DNA of 12,953 nt from Alphaproteobacteria bacterium (GCA_024639035.1 JAHEJE010000040.1:1-12953); one strand, 5' to 3'. Counted from the first letter of the stretch, positions 1 to 8,146 are shown. The notes: generated by a model not told the origin, from the sequence alone. Program-made: numbers and translations.

Positions 1-58
1 TGGTGCGTTGCAGCGCTTGCCCGATGCACCGCATCGCGCTGCGCACCGCGCCTGCCAT
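1..58 (-). CDS. possible 5' end of a minus-strand gene running off the left edge
   Basis: An ATG on the minus strand at 58 opens a frame with no stop for its 19 visible codons (MAGAVRSAMRCIGQALQRT), and the gene would continue beyond base 1. The visible residues look like a basic amphipathic helix. They faintly recall the N-terminus of some gamma-carbonic anhydrase-like proteins, but this is far too little to identify it. A GGAG lies about 14 bases upstream, too far for a convincing ribosome binding site. It would be transcribed in the same direction as the oxidoreductase gene that ends at 128, so it could be the next gene of that transcript. It may also be chance. Confidence 0.25.
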   Translation of the reverse strand, partial: MAGAVRSAMRCIGQALQRT

Positions 59-127
59 ATGAACGAATTTGGCTCCATCAAGTGATCCCGTATGATCGAA
101 AAGTGCTCTAGCTGCCGGGGGGTAGCG

Positions 128-3100
128 TTATTCCGCCGCCAGGGCGATCGGCGCCCGGGTCTTGCCGGAGCGCCAGGCGGCCATGAGATCGTGCTGGCGG
201 GCCTTGGCCTGTTCGAGGTGGGTTTGCTTGACGTGACCGAAACCGCGGATGAGTTCCGGGGTGGCAGCGATATCAACGGCCAGGGTGAGGTTTTTTGCGG
301 TGAGGCCGGACATCACCTCTTCCAGCATGGTCCGATATTCGGCGATGAGGGCGCGCTCGCATCGCCGTTCGGCGGTGTAGCCGAACGGATCTAACGCCGT
401 TCCGCGCAGGCGCTTGAGCTTGGCCAGCATGGCGAATGCGGTCCCGATCCATGGCCCGAACTCGTGCTTGCGCAGGTGCCCGGTTGCCGGATCGCGCCGG
501 GCGATGAACGGCGGTGCGAGATGGTACCTGACGGTGAAATCGCCGGTGAAGCTGTGCGCGATGCGGTCGGCGAAGTGGCGCGATGTGTGGAGCCGGGCGA
601 CCTCGTATTCATCCTTGTAGGCCATGAGCTTGAACAGGTAGCGGGCGACGGCCTCAGCCAGCCGCGTCGATTTCGGGCTGGTCGCCGCCTCGCCCTGGCG
701 GACCCGCTCGACGAAGGCGCGGTAGGTCTCGCCGTAGGCGGCGTTCTGGTAGTCGGTGAGGAAGGCGACGCGGCGGGCGATCATCTGCTCAAGGGTCTCG
801 GCTGTTTCGTCCTGCGCCGGCGCATTACGGCTGATGACCGCCTCGACCGCCGGCAGGTCGTGGGCGGCGCGACGGCCCCATTCGAAGGCCCTGGTGTTCA
901 TGGCAACGGCGACGCCGTTCAAGGCGATGGCCCGGACAATGGCCTCGGCACTGACCGGAATGCGGCCTTTCTGGTAGGCATAGCCGAGGGTGAACAGGTT
1001 GGCGGCGATGGAATCTCCCATGAGGGCGGTGGCGATGCGCGTTGCATCGATGAAATCGGCCGCCCCCTCCTTGACCCGGGTTTCGATCTGAAGGGTCATG
1101 CGCTCGGACGGCAGGGTGAAATCGGCGTCGTGGGTGAACTGGGCCGGCATCTGCTCATGGGTGTTGACGACGGCATGGGTGCGGCTGCGCGCGGCGCGCG
1201 ACAGGATGCGCTCGGCGGCCGTGGTGACGATGTCGCAGCCGAGGATGAGATCGGCGCCGCCGGCGGTGATGCGGATCGATGCGATGTCGGCCGGGGTGGC
1301 GGCGATCTTGAGGTGGGTGACCACGGCGCCGTTCTTCTGCGACAGGCCGGCCATGTCGATGATGCCGGTGCCCTTGTTCTCAAGCCGGGCGGCCATGCCA
1401 AGCAGCTGACCGACGGTGACCACGCCGGTGCCGCCGATGCCGGTGATCATCGCCGTCCAGGGTCGGTCGAATGCCGGGAGCTGCGGTTCGGGAAGGATCG
1501 GGAACAAGTCCGTGCCGCCGGACTGTTCGGTGCGGCTGGTACCGCGCACCAATTCGCCGCCCTCGATGGTGACGAAGCTGGGGCAGAAGCCCTTGAGGCA
1601 GGAATAGTCCTTGTTGCAGACCGACTGGTCGATGGTGCGCTTGCGGCCGAACGGGGTCTCGAGCGGGGCAACGGCTACGCAGTTCGATTGCAGGCCGCAG
1701 TCGCCGCAGCCCTCGCACACCAGGTCGTTGATCAACACCCGCCGCTTGGGGTCGGGAAAGGTTCCACGCTTGCGGCGGCGGCGTTTCTCGGCGGCGCAGG
1801 TCTGGTCGTAGATGATGGCACTGACGCCGCGGACCGCCATGAATTCGGTCTGGACCGCCTGGAGATCGTCGCGATGGTGAAACGAGACATTGGCGGGGAA
1901 CGCCACGCCGGCGTATTTCTCCGGTTCATCGGAGACGATGGCGATGCGTTCGATGCCTTCGGCGCGGATCTGGGCGGCGATGGTCGGGACGTCCAGCCCG
2001 CCCTCGTGGGACTGGCCTCCGGTCATCGCTACGGCATCATTGAACAAGATCTTGTAGGTCATGTTGACGTCAGATGCCAGCGCGGCGCGAATGGCCAGCA
2101 GGCCGGAGTGGTTGTAGGTGCCGTCGCCCAGGTTCTGGAACACATGCTTGCGGGTGGAGAACGGCGCTTCGCCAATCCAGTTGGCGCCTTCGCCGCCCAT
2201 GTGGGTGGCGCCTTCGGTGTTGCGCTCGGGAATGTACTGCACCATCCAGTGGCAGCCAATGCCGGCGTAACCGCGCCCGCCCTCGGGCACTACGGTGGAG
2301 GAATTGTGCGGACAGCCGGCGCAGAAGTAGGGGATGCGCGCATCAGCCTCCGGGCTGTTGCGGACATCGGCCATGGCATCACGGATGACCTCCAGGCGTT
2401 CGGCGAGGGCCTTGTTGTGGCGCTTCTTGAGAACCCGTTCGGCGATGGCGACGGCAATCTGGTTCGGCTCCAGGGTGCCGTAGGCGGGGAACAGCGGCGC
2501 GTCGGCCTCGTCCTTCTTGCCGATGACGATCGGCGCCTTGGCGTCATTGCACAACTGCTCGCGCAGTTGCGATTCCAGCAGCGAGCGTTTTTCCTCAACG
2601 ACGATCACCAGGTCGAGGCCGCTGGTGAACTTCGCCACGATCCGCGGGTCGAGCGGCCACACCATGCCGATCTTCAACAGCCGGATGCCGAGCCTGTCGG
2701 TGGCATCTGCGTCGATATGCAGGGCTTCGAGCGCCTGGCGGACATCGAGATAACTCTTGCCGGTGGACAGGATGCCGATCTTCGGCGATCTGCCGCCGGC
2801 AAAGACGATCCGGTCGATCCGGTTGGCGCGGGCAAAGGCCTTTGCGGCGAAGCGCTTGAAGCGGTGAAGCCTCTGTTCCTGAGTGAAGCGGTCGTCGTTC
2901 GGGCGAATGTTGAGGCCGTCCGGCGGCATGTCGAAATCGGTCGGCGTGACGATCTTCAGGCGGTCGATGGAGCCGTCGACGATCGCCGTCGATTCGATAT
3001 TGTCATGGACGCATTTCAAGCCGACCCAGCAACCGCAATAGCGCGACATGGCGAAGCCGAGCTGGCCGTAGTCGAGGATTTCCTGGACGCCTGCCGGATG

Positions 3101-3613
3101 CAGGATCGGCATCATGGCGTCCATCAGGGCGAATTCACTCTGGTGCGGAACGGTCGAGCTTTCCGCGCCATGATCGTCGCCCATCAGGGCCAGGACGCCG
3201 CCGTGTTTCGAGGTGCCGGCGGAGTTGGCATGGCGGAACACATCGCCGGTGCGATCGACGCCGGGGCCTTTGCCGTACCAGATGCCGAACACGCCGTCAT
3301 AAGCGCCTTCGCCGCGCATCTCGGCCTGCTGGGTGCCCCACAGGGCGGTGGCAGCGAGGTCCTCGTTGAGGCCGGGCTCGAACTTGACGTGCGCGGCGTC
3401 GATAAAGGATCGCGCCCGCATGAACTGCTGGTCCAATCCGCCGACCGGCGAACCGCGATAGCCGGTGACATATCCCGCGGTGTTGAGGCCGTCCGCTTCG
3501 TCGCGGGCCTTCTGCATGAGGGTCAGGCGGATGATGGCCTGGGTGCCGGATATGAAAATGGGCGATTTGGTGAGGTCGTATTTGTCGTTGAGGCTTACAT
3601 CAGCAAGCGGCAT
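128..3613 (-). CDS. indolepyruvate ferredoxin oxidoreductase, fused alpha and beta subunits
   Basis: Members of this family oxidatively decarboxylate arylpyruvates such as indolepyruvate to aryl-acetyl-CoA, passing electrons to ferredoxin, using thiamine diphosphate and Fe-S clusters in the cytoplasm. The protein is about 1161 residues, normal for the fused proteobacterial form. Order from the N-terminus: a pyrimidine-binding-type domain (GYRGSPVGGLD near residue 55); a central CAGCPHN motif near 431; a TPP-binding region with GDGTYNHSG near 500; a cysteine-rich stretch with CEGCGDCGLQSNC near 633-645 and CLKGFCPSF near 672; and a C-terminal gamma-type domain opening with GIGGTGVVTVGQ near 725. 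I prefer the ATG at 3613, which has GGAG six bases upstream; an in-frame ATG at 3625 lacks a binding site. Substrate range cannot be told from sequence: related fused enzymes also act on other aromatic or branched 2-oxoacids. No ferredoxin or phenylacetate-CoA ligase gene is visible alongside. Confidence 0.93.
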   Translation of the reverse strand: MPLADVSLNDKYDLTKSPIFISGTQAIIRLTLMQKARDEADGLNTAGYVTGYRGSPVGGLDQQFMRARSFIDAAHVKFEPGLNEDLAATALWGTQQAEMRGEGAYDGVFGIWYGKGPGVDRTGDVFRHANSAGTSKHGGVLALMGDDHGAESSTVPHQSEFALMDAMMPILHPAGVQEILDYGQLGFAMSRYCGCWVGLKCVHDNIESTAIVDGSIDRLKIVTPTDFDMPPDGLNIRPNDDRFTQEQRLHRFKRFAAKAFARANRIDRIVFAGGRSPKIGILSTGKSYLDVRQALEALHIDADATDRLGIRLLKIGMVWPLDPRIVAKFTSGLDLVIVVEEKRSLLESQLREQLCNDAKAPIVIGKKDEADAPLFPAYGTLEPNQIAVAIAERVLKKRHNKALAERLEVIRDAMADVRNSPEADARIPYFCAGCPHNSSTVVPEGGRGYAGIGCHWMVQYIPERNTEGATHMGGEGANWIGEAPFSTRKHVFQNLGDGTYNHSGLLAIRAALASDVNMTYKILFNDAVAMTGGQSHEGGLDVPTIAAQIRAEGIERIAIVSDEPEKYAGVAFPANVSFHHRDDLQAVQTEFMAVRGVSAIIYDQTCAAEKRRRRKRGTFPDPKRRVLINDLVCEGCGDCGLQSNCVAVAPLETPFGRKRTIDQSVCNKDYSCLKGFCPSFVTIEGGELVRGTSRTEQSGGTDLFPILPEPQLPAFDRPWTAMITGIGGTGVVTVGQLLGMAARLENKGTGIIDMAGLSQKNGAVVTHLKIAATPADIASIRITAGGADLILGCDIVTTAAERILSRAARSRTHAVVNTHEQMPAQFTHDADFTLPSERMTLQIETRVKEGAADFIDATRIATALMGDSIAANLFTLGYAYQKGRIPVSAEAIVRAIALNGVAVAMNTRAFEWGRRAAHDLPAVEAVISRNAPAQDETAETLEQMIARRVAFLTDYQNAAYGETYRAFVERVRQGEAATSPKSTRLAEAVARYLFKLMAYKDEYEVARLHTSRHFADRIAHSFTGDFTVRYHLAPPFIARRDPATGHLRKHEFGPWIGTAFAMLAKLKRLRGTALDPFGYTAERRCERALIAEYRTMLEEVMSGLTAKNLTLAVDIAATPELIRGFGHVKQTHLEQAKARQHDLMAAWRSGKTRAPIALAAE

Positions 3614-3627
3614 CTCGTGCTCCATAA

Positions 3628-3667
3628 TATGTCAGCATTACTGACATAAATTGCCCCGAACTGTCAA
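3628..3667 (-). promoter_or_regulatory. promoter of the oxidoreductase gene with overlapping palindromic operator
   Basis: Read on the minus strand, TTGACA (3667-3662) matches the -35 consensus perfectly and AGTAAT (3642-3637) is a possible -10, with a rather long 19-base spacer. An inverted repeat with perfect 8-base arms, TATGTCAG and CTGACATA, around a 5-base centre occupies 3628-3648. It covers the -10 and the expected start of transcription. A dyad in that position is typical of a repressor operator (MarR-, TetR- or GntR-type dimers bind such sites). No regulator gene lies in the window, so the binding protein is unknown. The dyad is seen directly; its role is inferred. Confidence 0.55.
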
Positions 3668-3819
3668 ATCACAATCCCCGCCAAAGTCAGGCGATGATGA
3701 TTGCATGTTTGTTGTCGCGGCACTAGTCTTGGTCCGGCATCAGGGGCATTCGCAGCCGCCCCTTTTCAAGGCCTGTTGCCCAAGCGCTGCTCGAGCCTTT
3801 TTTTGGGGAGAGCATGGTC

Positions 3820-4158
3820 ATGGGCACCAGCTACATTACAAACACTGAACTCGACAGATTGATCGCCACCGGGCGCGGGCCAGAGTTGTGCGATGTGCGC
3901 AAGCCGGCCGCGTTCGCCGCAAGCGAATCGATGTTGCCGGGTGCGGTGTGGCGTGACCACAGCGCACCGGCGGACTGGAGGCCCGATCTGGCCGACGGGC
4001 CGGTGGTTGTGTATTGCGTGCATGGTCATGAGGTCAGCCAGGGTGCAGCAGAGGCCTTGCGGTCGCTTGGTTGCGATGCGCGCTATTTGCGTGGTGGCTT
4101 CGAAGGGTGGATTGAGGCAGGTTACCAGGTCTTGGACAAGAACCGGAGAGGATCATGA
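3820..4158 (+). CDS. single-domain rhodanese-like sulfurtransferase next to chrA
   Basis: This is a small cytoplasmic rhodanese-fold protein of 112 residues, about the usual size for a single-domain member. The core shows CDVRKPAAF near residues 24-32, an active-site loop YCVHGHEVS with the presumed persulfide-forming Cys66, and YLRGGFEGWIEAGY near the C-terminus, all typical of the family. There is no signal peptide or membrane segment. I chose the ATG at 3820 because GGGGAG lies nine bases upstream; an ATG at 3814 in the same frame is too close to that site but remains possible. The stop overlaps the chrA start by four bases (ATGA), so the two are probably translationally coupled. Rhodaneses next to chrA recur in proteobacteria, suggesting a role in chromate or sulfur-oxyanion handling, but the substrate is unproven. 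Confidence 0.85.
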   Translation: MGTSYITNTELDRLIATGRGPELCDVRKPAAFAASESMLPGAVWRDHSAPADWRPDLADGPVVVYCVHGHEVSQGAAEALRSLGCDARYLRGGFEGWIEAGYQVLDKNRRGS

Positions 4159-5450
4159 ACACGGCGGAGCAGGGGGTTGCCTTTGCCGATGCGCTGAAGG
4201 TTTGGGGGCGCATCGGCGTGATGTCGTTCGGCGGTCCGGCCGGGCAGATCGCCCTGATGCACCGTATCGTGGTGGATGAGCGCAAGTGGCTGAGCGAACA
4301 ACAATTTCTCAATGCGCTCAATTTTTGTATGCTGCTGCCGGGGCCTGAGGCAATGCAGCTTGCAACCTATTCCGGCTGGCGGCTGCACGGGGTGCGCGGC
4401 GGGCTGGCGGCGGGGCTGCTGTTCGTGCTGCCGGGCGCGCTGGTGGTTCTGGGACTGGCGATCGTCTACGGCTTTTACGGCAACCTGGCGGTGGTCGCAG
4501 CGGTGTTTTTCGGCATCAAGGCGGCGGTGCTGATCATCGTTGTCGAAGCGCTGATGAAGATTTCCAGGCGGGCGCTGAAGCAGCCGCACGACTGGTGGAT
4601 CGCGGCGGTGGCGTTTATCGCACTGTTTGCATTCAACACGCCGTTCCCGCTGGTGATCGCGTTTGCCGGGGCGATCGGCTGGTACATGGCGCGTAACCGG
4701 CCGGCGATGGCGGTGGCGGAAATTGCGCTGGTGCGGCCATCTTCGACATTGGCGACAATCGCGATCTGGCTGGGCATCTGGTTTGCGCCGATCGGGGCAG
4801 TTGCCTGGGCGACCTATGAGGATCATGTGCTGGTGACCACGGGGCTGTTTTTTTCCAAGCTGGCGGTGGTCACGTTCGGTGGTGCCTATGCGGTTCTCGC
4901 CTACATGGGGCAGCAGGCGGTCGAGACCCACGGTTGGCTGACGGCCAGCGAGATGATCGATGGGCTTGGCCTGGCGGAGACGACGCCGGGGCCGCTCATT
5001 CTGGTCACCGAATTCGTCGGATATCTGGCCGGGTTCAGAGCCAGCGGGCTGCTGGGGTCGGTTTCGGGCGGGGTGGCTGCAGCGGCGATGACGCTGTGGG
5101 CTACGTTTGTGCCGTGTTTCCTGTGGATCTTCGCCTTTGCGCCCTATGTCGAGCGGCTGCAGGCAATGCCGCGCCTGTCGGGTGCGTTCGCCGGCATTAC
5201 TGCTGCGGTCGTCGGTGTGATCCTCAACCTGACGTTATGGTTCGCCTTGCACGTCATGTTTGGCTCGGTCGGCCGGGTCGAAGCGGGACCGGTGGACATT
5301 GCCTGGCCGGACTGGACCAGCATCGACTGGGCGGCGCCGGCGTTCGTTGTGCTGGCCGGCGTGTTGATGTTCGGCTTTCGCGCCGGCATACCCCTTACAC
5401 TCGTTGCCTGCGGTGGTGCCGGAGCGGCCTGGATGTCGATTGCCGGGTGA
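4155..5450 (+). CDS. chrA: chromate transporter, long two-domain form
   Basis: ChrA-family inner-membrane protein of 431 residues, the usual length of the long-chain type. The protein is an internal duplication. The first half carries MSFGGPAGQIALMH near residue 23 and LLPGPEAMQLATYSGW near 60. The second half repeats the pattern with TFGGAYAVLAYMGQQ near 240 and TTPGPLILVTEFVGYLAG near 277. Each half has several hydrophobic segments, with alternating Gly/Ala/Val/Leu runs from about 85-135, 150-180, 200-220, 295-330, 345-370 and 395-430. Characterised ChrA proteins export chromate and confer resistance; some relatives may act on sulfate or are uncharacterised. The start codon overlaps the rhodanese stop, so the pair is an operon. 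No ChrB-type regulator is present. Family assignment is firm; chromate as physiological substrate is inferred. Confidence 0.95.
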   Translation: MNTAEQGVAFADALKVWGRIGVMSFGGPAGQIALMHRIVVDERKWLSEQQFLNALNFCMLLPGPEAMQLATYSGWRLHGVRGGLAAGLLFVLPGALVVLGLAIVYGFYGNLAVVAAVFFGIKAAVLIIVVEALMKISRRALKQPHDWWIAAVAFIALFAFNTPFPLVIAFAGAIGWYMARNRPAMAVAEIALVRPSSTLATIAIWLGIWFAPIGAVAWATYEDHVLVTTGLFFSKLAVVTFGGAYAVLAYMGQQAVETHGWLTASEMIDGLGLAETTPGPLILVTEFVGYLAGFRASGLLGSVSGGVAAAAMTLWATFVPCFLWIFAFAPYVERLQAMPRLSGAFAGITAAVVGVILNLTLWFALHVMFGSVGRVEAGPVDIAWPDWTSIDWAAPAFVVLAGVLMFGFRAGIPLTLVACGGAGAAWMSIAG

Positions 5451-5537
5451 TGCCGGTTGTGGAAAGCATTTGTTCACACTGGCCTGATGAAAAACGGTAA
5501 ATCTCGGCCAGACGGCAGCGACCGAACGTCGCCTTGC

Positions 5538-5566
5538 TTGTTTGTCGATATTAAACGTTCTATATC
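5538..5566 (+). promoter_or_regulatory. probable sigma-70 promoter for the cytochrome c gene
   Basis: TTGTTT (5538-5543) and TATATC (5561-5566) are separated by exactly 17 bases, within an AT-rich patch that stands out from the surrounding GC-rich sequence. Transcription would begin near 5573, leaving a leader of roughly 67 bases before the ATG at 5640. The match to consensus is partial (3/6 and 4/6), so this is a reasonable but unproven call. Confidence 0.45.
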
Positions 5567-5639
5567 TGCCGTGAGAGGGATGTTAGGAAATAGCAGACGC
5601 GCGGGGGCACCTTCGCGCCGCAGATCAAAGAGGAATTCA

Positions 5640-6026
5640 ATGAAAAACGGACTTCTGACAGGTATCGTGTGCGCCGGCCTTGTGGCAGGTGCCGGCGCGG
5701 CTCTTGCCGAGGGCGATGCCGCGAAAGGCGAGAAGGTCTTCAAGAAATGCAAGGCCTGCCATGTCGTTGACGCGGAAAAGAACAAGGTCGGCCCGCACCT
5801 GGTGAATATCGTCGGCCGTGCCGCCGGTGCGGTTGAAGGCTACAAGTACTCCAAGGCGATGAAAGCCAAGGCGGAGGAAGGCCTGATGTGGGACGAGGCC
5901 AACCTCGATGCATACCTCACCAAGCCGAAGGATTTCCTGCCCAAGACCAAGATGGCGTTCCCGGGTTTGAAGAAGGAAGACCAGCGCGCCGATCTCATCG
6001 CCTATCTGAAATCCAAGGCGATGTAA
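5640..6026 (+). CDS. periplasmic monohaem class I cytochrome c
   Basis: Small electron carrier of 128 residues. The N-terminus is a classic Sec signal peptide: MKN, a hydrophobic core, and AALA followed by EGD, so cleavage is expected after residue 23. The mature protein opens with EGDAAKGEKVF and carries a single haem-binding CKACH (residues 37-41). Near the C-terminus TKMAFPGL offers Met105 as the likely sixth iron ligand. These features and the length fit the cytochrome c2/c550-type class I family. The ATG at 5640 is preceded by AAGAGGA at 5628-5634 with ideal spacing; the frame is open further upstream, but that extension would bury the signal peptide. The gene has its own likely promoter and a terminator, so it is probably monocistronic. 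The partner oxidase or dehydrogenase cannot be read from this context. Confidence 0.93.
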   Translation: MKNGLLTGIVCAGLVAGAGAALAEGDAAKGEKVFKKCKACHVVDAEKNKVGPHLVNIVGRAAGAVEGYKYSKAMKAKAEEGLMWDEANLDAYLTKPKDFLPKTKMAFPGLKKEDQRADLIAYLKSKAM

Positions 6027-6046
6027 GTCCTGCACCGATACACTGC

Positions 6047-6076
6047 AAAAGCCTCACCGTCCGGTGGGGCTTTTTT
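6047..6076. terminator. bidirectional rho-independent terminator between the cytochrome c gene and carA
   Basis: AAAAGCCTCACCG (6047-6059) pairs with CGGTGGGGCTTTT (6062-6074), leaving one T/G pair that is a wobble in the plus-strand RNA. It is followed by a run of six T on the plus strand. On the minus strand the same hairpin ends in four T. It lies 20 bases after the cytochrome stop and directly abuts the carA stop codon (6078-6076), so both convergent genes probably end here. Confidence 0.85.
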
Positions 6077-7290
6077 CATGCCTTGGCGGCGGCGATGGCG
6101 TCGGCGAAGCGCGCGAACAGATAGTGGCTGTCCTGCGGGCCGGGGCTGGCTTCGGGATGATACTGCACCGAGAACACCGGTTTGCCCTTGACCGCGAGGC
6201 CACAGTTCGAGCCGTCGAACAGCGAGACGTGGGTTTCTTCGACCGTGTCGGGCAGGGTGGCTGCGTCGACGGCGAAGCCATGGTTCATCGAGGTGATCTC
6301 GACCTTGCCGGTGGTGTGGTCCTTGACCGGGTGGTTGGCGCCGTGGTGGCCCTGATGCATCTTGAGGGTGCTGGCGCCGAGCGCCAGGGCCAGCATCTGG
6401 TGGCCGAGGCAGATGCCGAACACGGGCTTGCCCGAGGCGACGAGTTTGCGGATTTCCGGCACGGCATAGTCGCCTGTGGCAGCCGGGTCGCCGGGACCGT
6501 TCGACAGAAATATGCCATCGGGCTTGAGGGCGAGAATGTCTTCGGCGCTGGCCGTGGCGGGCACCACGGTGACCTTGCAGCCTTGCGAGGCAAGGCAGCG
6601 CAGGATGTTGCGCTTGGCGCCGAAATCCATCGCCACGACGTGATGCCGGGCATCGCTCAACTCACCGAAACCGTCGTTCCATTGCCATAGGGTTTCGGTC
6701 CAGTGGTAGCGCTGGGTCGTGCTCACTTCGATGGCCAGATCCATGCCTTCAAGACCGGGCCAGGCGGCCGCCTCGCCGGCGAGTTTTTCGGTGTCGAAGC
6801 GGCCGGAAGGATCATGGGCGATGACGGCGTTGGGCATGCCGGCCTCGCGGATCAGGGAGGTCAGGGCGCGGGTATCGATGCCGCATATGCCGACGATGCC
6901 ACGCGCCTTCAGCCAGTCGTTGAGGTGGCGGCCGGCACGGTAGTTCGACGGATCGGTAATGTCGGTCTTGATGACCATGCCGCGCAGACCGGAGCTGGCG
7001 GCCAGATTGGAGGTCTCGATGTCTTCGTCGTTGGCGCCGACATTGCCGATATGCGGAAAGGTGAAGGTGATGATCTGGCCGGCGTAGGACGGATCGGTGA
7101 GGATTTCCTGATAGCCGGTCATCGCGGTGTTGAAGCAGACCTCGCCGGTGGCAGCGCCGTGGGCGCCGATGCCGAAGCCTTCTATGACAGTGCCGTCGGC
7201 GAGGACCAGAACGGCGGTGCGCGGTCGCTCTTTCCAGCCCCCCGTTGCATCTGGGCGGGTGGCGGTTTGGGTGGTCGCGGCCGACGCCAT
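6076..7290 (-). CDS. carA: carbamoyl-phosphate synthase, small (glutaminase) subunit
   Basis: CarA hydrolyses glutamine and channels ammonia to CarB for carbamoyl phosphate, the precursor of pyrimidines and arginine. The protein is 404 residues, within the usual range. The N-terminal domain shows [15 protein letters not shown] and [20 protein letters not shown] (about residues 28-72). The C-terminal class I glutamine amidotransferase domain carries the nucleophile Cys294 in FGICLGHQ and the other triad residues His378 and Glu380 in [18 protein letters not shown] near 262-269 and SMNHGFAV near 334 are also characteristic. The ATG at 7290 has only a modest upstream GGAAAG, and the first ~20 residues are not conserved in type, so a slightly different start is possible. 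carB is not adjacent: the gene beyond the terminator is a cytochrome on the other strand. Confidence 0.97.
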   Translation of the reverse strand: MASAATTQTATRPDATGGWKERPRTAVLVLADGTVIEGFGIGAHGAATGEVCFNTAMTGYQEILTDPSYAGQIITFTFPHIGNVGANDEDIETSNLAASSGLRGMVIKTDITDPSNYRAGRHLNDWLKARGIVGICGIDTRALTSLIREAGMPNAVIAHDPSGRFDTEKLAGEAAAWPGLEGMDLAIEVSTTQRYHWTETLWQWNDGFGELSDARHHVVAMDFGAKRNILRCLASQGCKVTVVPATASAEDILALKPDGIFLSNGPGDPAATGDYAVPEIRKLVASGKPVFGICLGHQMLALALGASTLKMHQGHHGANHPVKDHTTGKVEITSMNHGFAVDAATLPDTVEETHVSLFDGSNCGLAVKGKPVFSVQYHPEASPGPQDSHYLFARFADAIAAAKA

Positions 7291-7511
7291 CGGGTTGACT
7301 TTCCGGATATTGTGTTGCTATGGCCGACTCGGTTTGCACCGCGGCCGGTCAAGCCGAAGCAATAGAGCAGGCGACATTGTAAAATCAAGCGCGGCTGACC
7401 ATCTTTCCAGCGATTGTTGCCGACCCGGTGCCGCCGCTGAAGGTTGCGCAGGCGCCGGGCTGGGGCTATCACAGCATTCGGGATGGTAGTGAGATCGCTA
7501 TTAGAGGGAAC
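7291..7511. other. divergent intergenic region between carA and the yqeY-like gene
   Basis: These 221 bases must hold the promoters for both divergent genes. On the plus strand TTGACT at 7295-7300 is a good -35 candidate, but the sequence 17-18 bases on (CTATGG/TATGGC) is a poor -10. On the minus strand TTGATT followed by TATTGC, and a TACAAT, are candidates without a convincing partner. I see no strong hairpin, attenuator peptide or riboswitch fold. The yqeY-like gene has a clear AGAGGGAA ribosome binding site just before its ATG. Confidence 0.4.
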
Positions 7512-7976
7512 ATGTCCGGTACTTTGCGAGACAGAGTGAACGACCAACTGAAGCTAGCCATGAAGGCGCAGGACAAGCGGCGCACCTCGACGCTTCGTCT
7601 CGTCAGCGCCGCCTTTATGGATCGCGCCATTCAAAATCGCGGCACCGGCAAGGACGAGGCGCCGAGCGAGGCCGACCTGCGCGGCATCCTGTCGAAGATG
7701 ATCAAGCAGCGCCGCGAGAGTGCAGAGACCTATGACAGGGGTGGCCGTCCGGAACTGGCCGCTGGCGAACGGGCCGAAATTGTAGTGATCGAGGAGTTTC
7801 TGCCCAAACAGCTCAGCGAGGATGAAGCCAAGGCCGTGGTGGCGACCGTGGTCAACGAACTGGGCTGCGAGGGGCTGAAGGACATGGGCCGGGTGATGAG
7901 CGTGCTCAAGGAGCGGTATTCCGGACAGATGGACTTCTCCAAGGCCTCGGCGATCGTCAAGGGCATGCTGAGTTGA
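7512..7976 (+). CDS. GatB/YqeY domain-containing protein
   Basis: A 154-residue cytoplasmic protein of the YqeY family, which resembles the C-terminal tRNA-binding region of GatB/GatE amidotransferase subunits. The cellular role of stand-alone YqeY proteins is not firmly established. Typical segments are visible: LRDRVNDQLKLAMKAQDKRRTSTLRLV at the N-terminus, IKQRRESAETYDRGGRPELAAGE near residues 63-85, VIEEFLPKQLSEDEA near 90-104, and MGRVMSVLKERYSGQMDFSKASAIVKGML at the C-terminus. The ATG at 7512 follows AGAGGGAA and matches the usual start; the upstream open frame has no family similarity. The gene is divergent from carA, an arrangement common in alphaproteobacteria. The next gene, however, is a small basic protein and murA rather than the dnaG that I would expect here. 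Confidence 0.93.
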   Translation: MSGTLRDRVNDQLKLAMKAQDKRRTSTLRLVSAAFMDRAIQNRGTGKDEAPSEADLRGILSKMIKQRRESAETYDRGGRPELAAGERAEIVVIEEFLPKQLSEDEAKAVVATVVNELGCEGLKDMGRVMSVLKERYSGQMDFSKASAIVKGMLS

Positions 7977-8146
7977 GTGGCGAGGCCGGCAAGGCAGGCA
8001 AGCGGGCGGCGCGCGAGGACAGGCTTGCCGAAGCGTTGCGGGCCAACCTGCGGCGACGCAAGAGCCAGGCGCGCGAACGCGGCCGCGACTCAGGTTCGCG
8101 AACCGTTGCGGACCGCGACGACGATGCAGAGAGCGACCGTGAATAG
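7973..8146 (+). CDS. small basic hypothetical protein, TTG start
   Basis: A 57-residue frame starts at TTG 7973, overlapping the yqeY-like stop (TTGA), and ends with TAG at 8144-8146. The sequence is highly charged: residues 8-38 are rich in Lys/Arg with the stretch [20 protein letters not shown], and the C-terminus is acidic ([10 protein letters not shown]). The basic part would form an amphipathic helix. There is no signal peptide or membrane segment. I recall similar short proteins with an AEALRxNLxRRKxQARxR motif next to murA in other alphaproteobacteria, annotated as hypothetical. This supports a real gene despite its size and the rare start codon. Function is unknown; nucleic-acid or ribosome binding would be a guess. 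The stop-start overlap suggests translational coupling to the upstream gene. Confidence 0.7.
   Translation: MSGEAGKAGKRAAREDRLAEALRANLRRRKSQARERGRDSGSRTVADRDDDAESDRE

Noticed and set aside
464..3649. A 1061-codon open frame antisense to the oxidoreductase gene
   Set aside because: Its translation is full of Gly/Ala/Arg/Asp repeats without any recognisable domain, and it mirrors a gene with clear motifs on the other strand. Long antisense frames are expected where strong G/C third-position bias removes stop codons.
4122..4931. Minus-strand frame of 269 codons opposite chrA
   Set aside because: It is rich in Arg, His and Gln with no family pattern; the plus strand encodes an unmistakable membrane protein.
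5457..5639. Upstream extension of the cytochrome c frame
   Set aside because: It would place 61 polar and basic residues before a clear Sec signal peptide, and a good ribosome binding site and promoter lie inside this stretch.
7428..7511. Upstream extension of the yqeY-like frame
   Set aside because: The 28 extra residues show no family similarity, and AGAGGGAA is correctly placed before the ATG at 7512.
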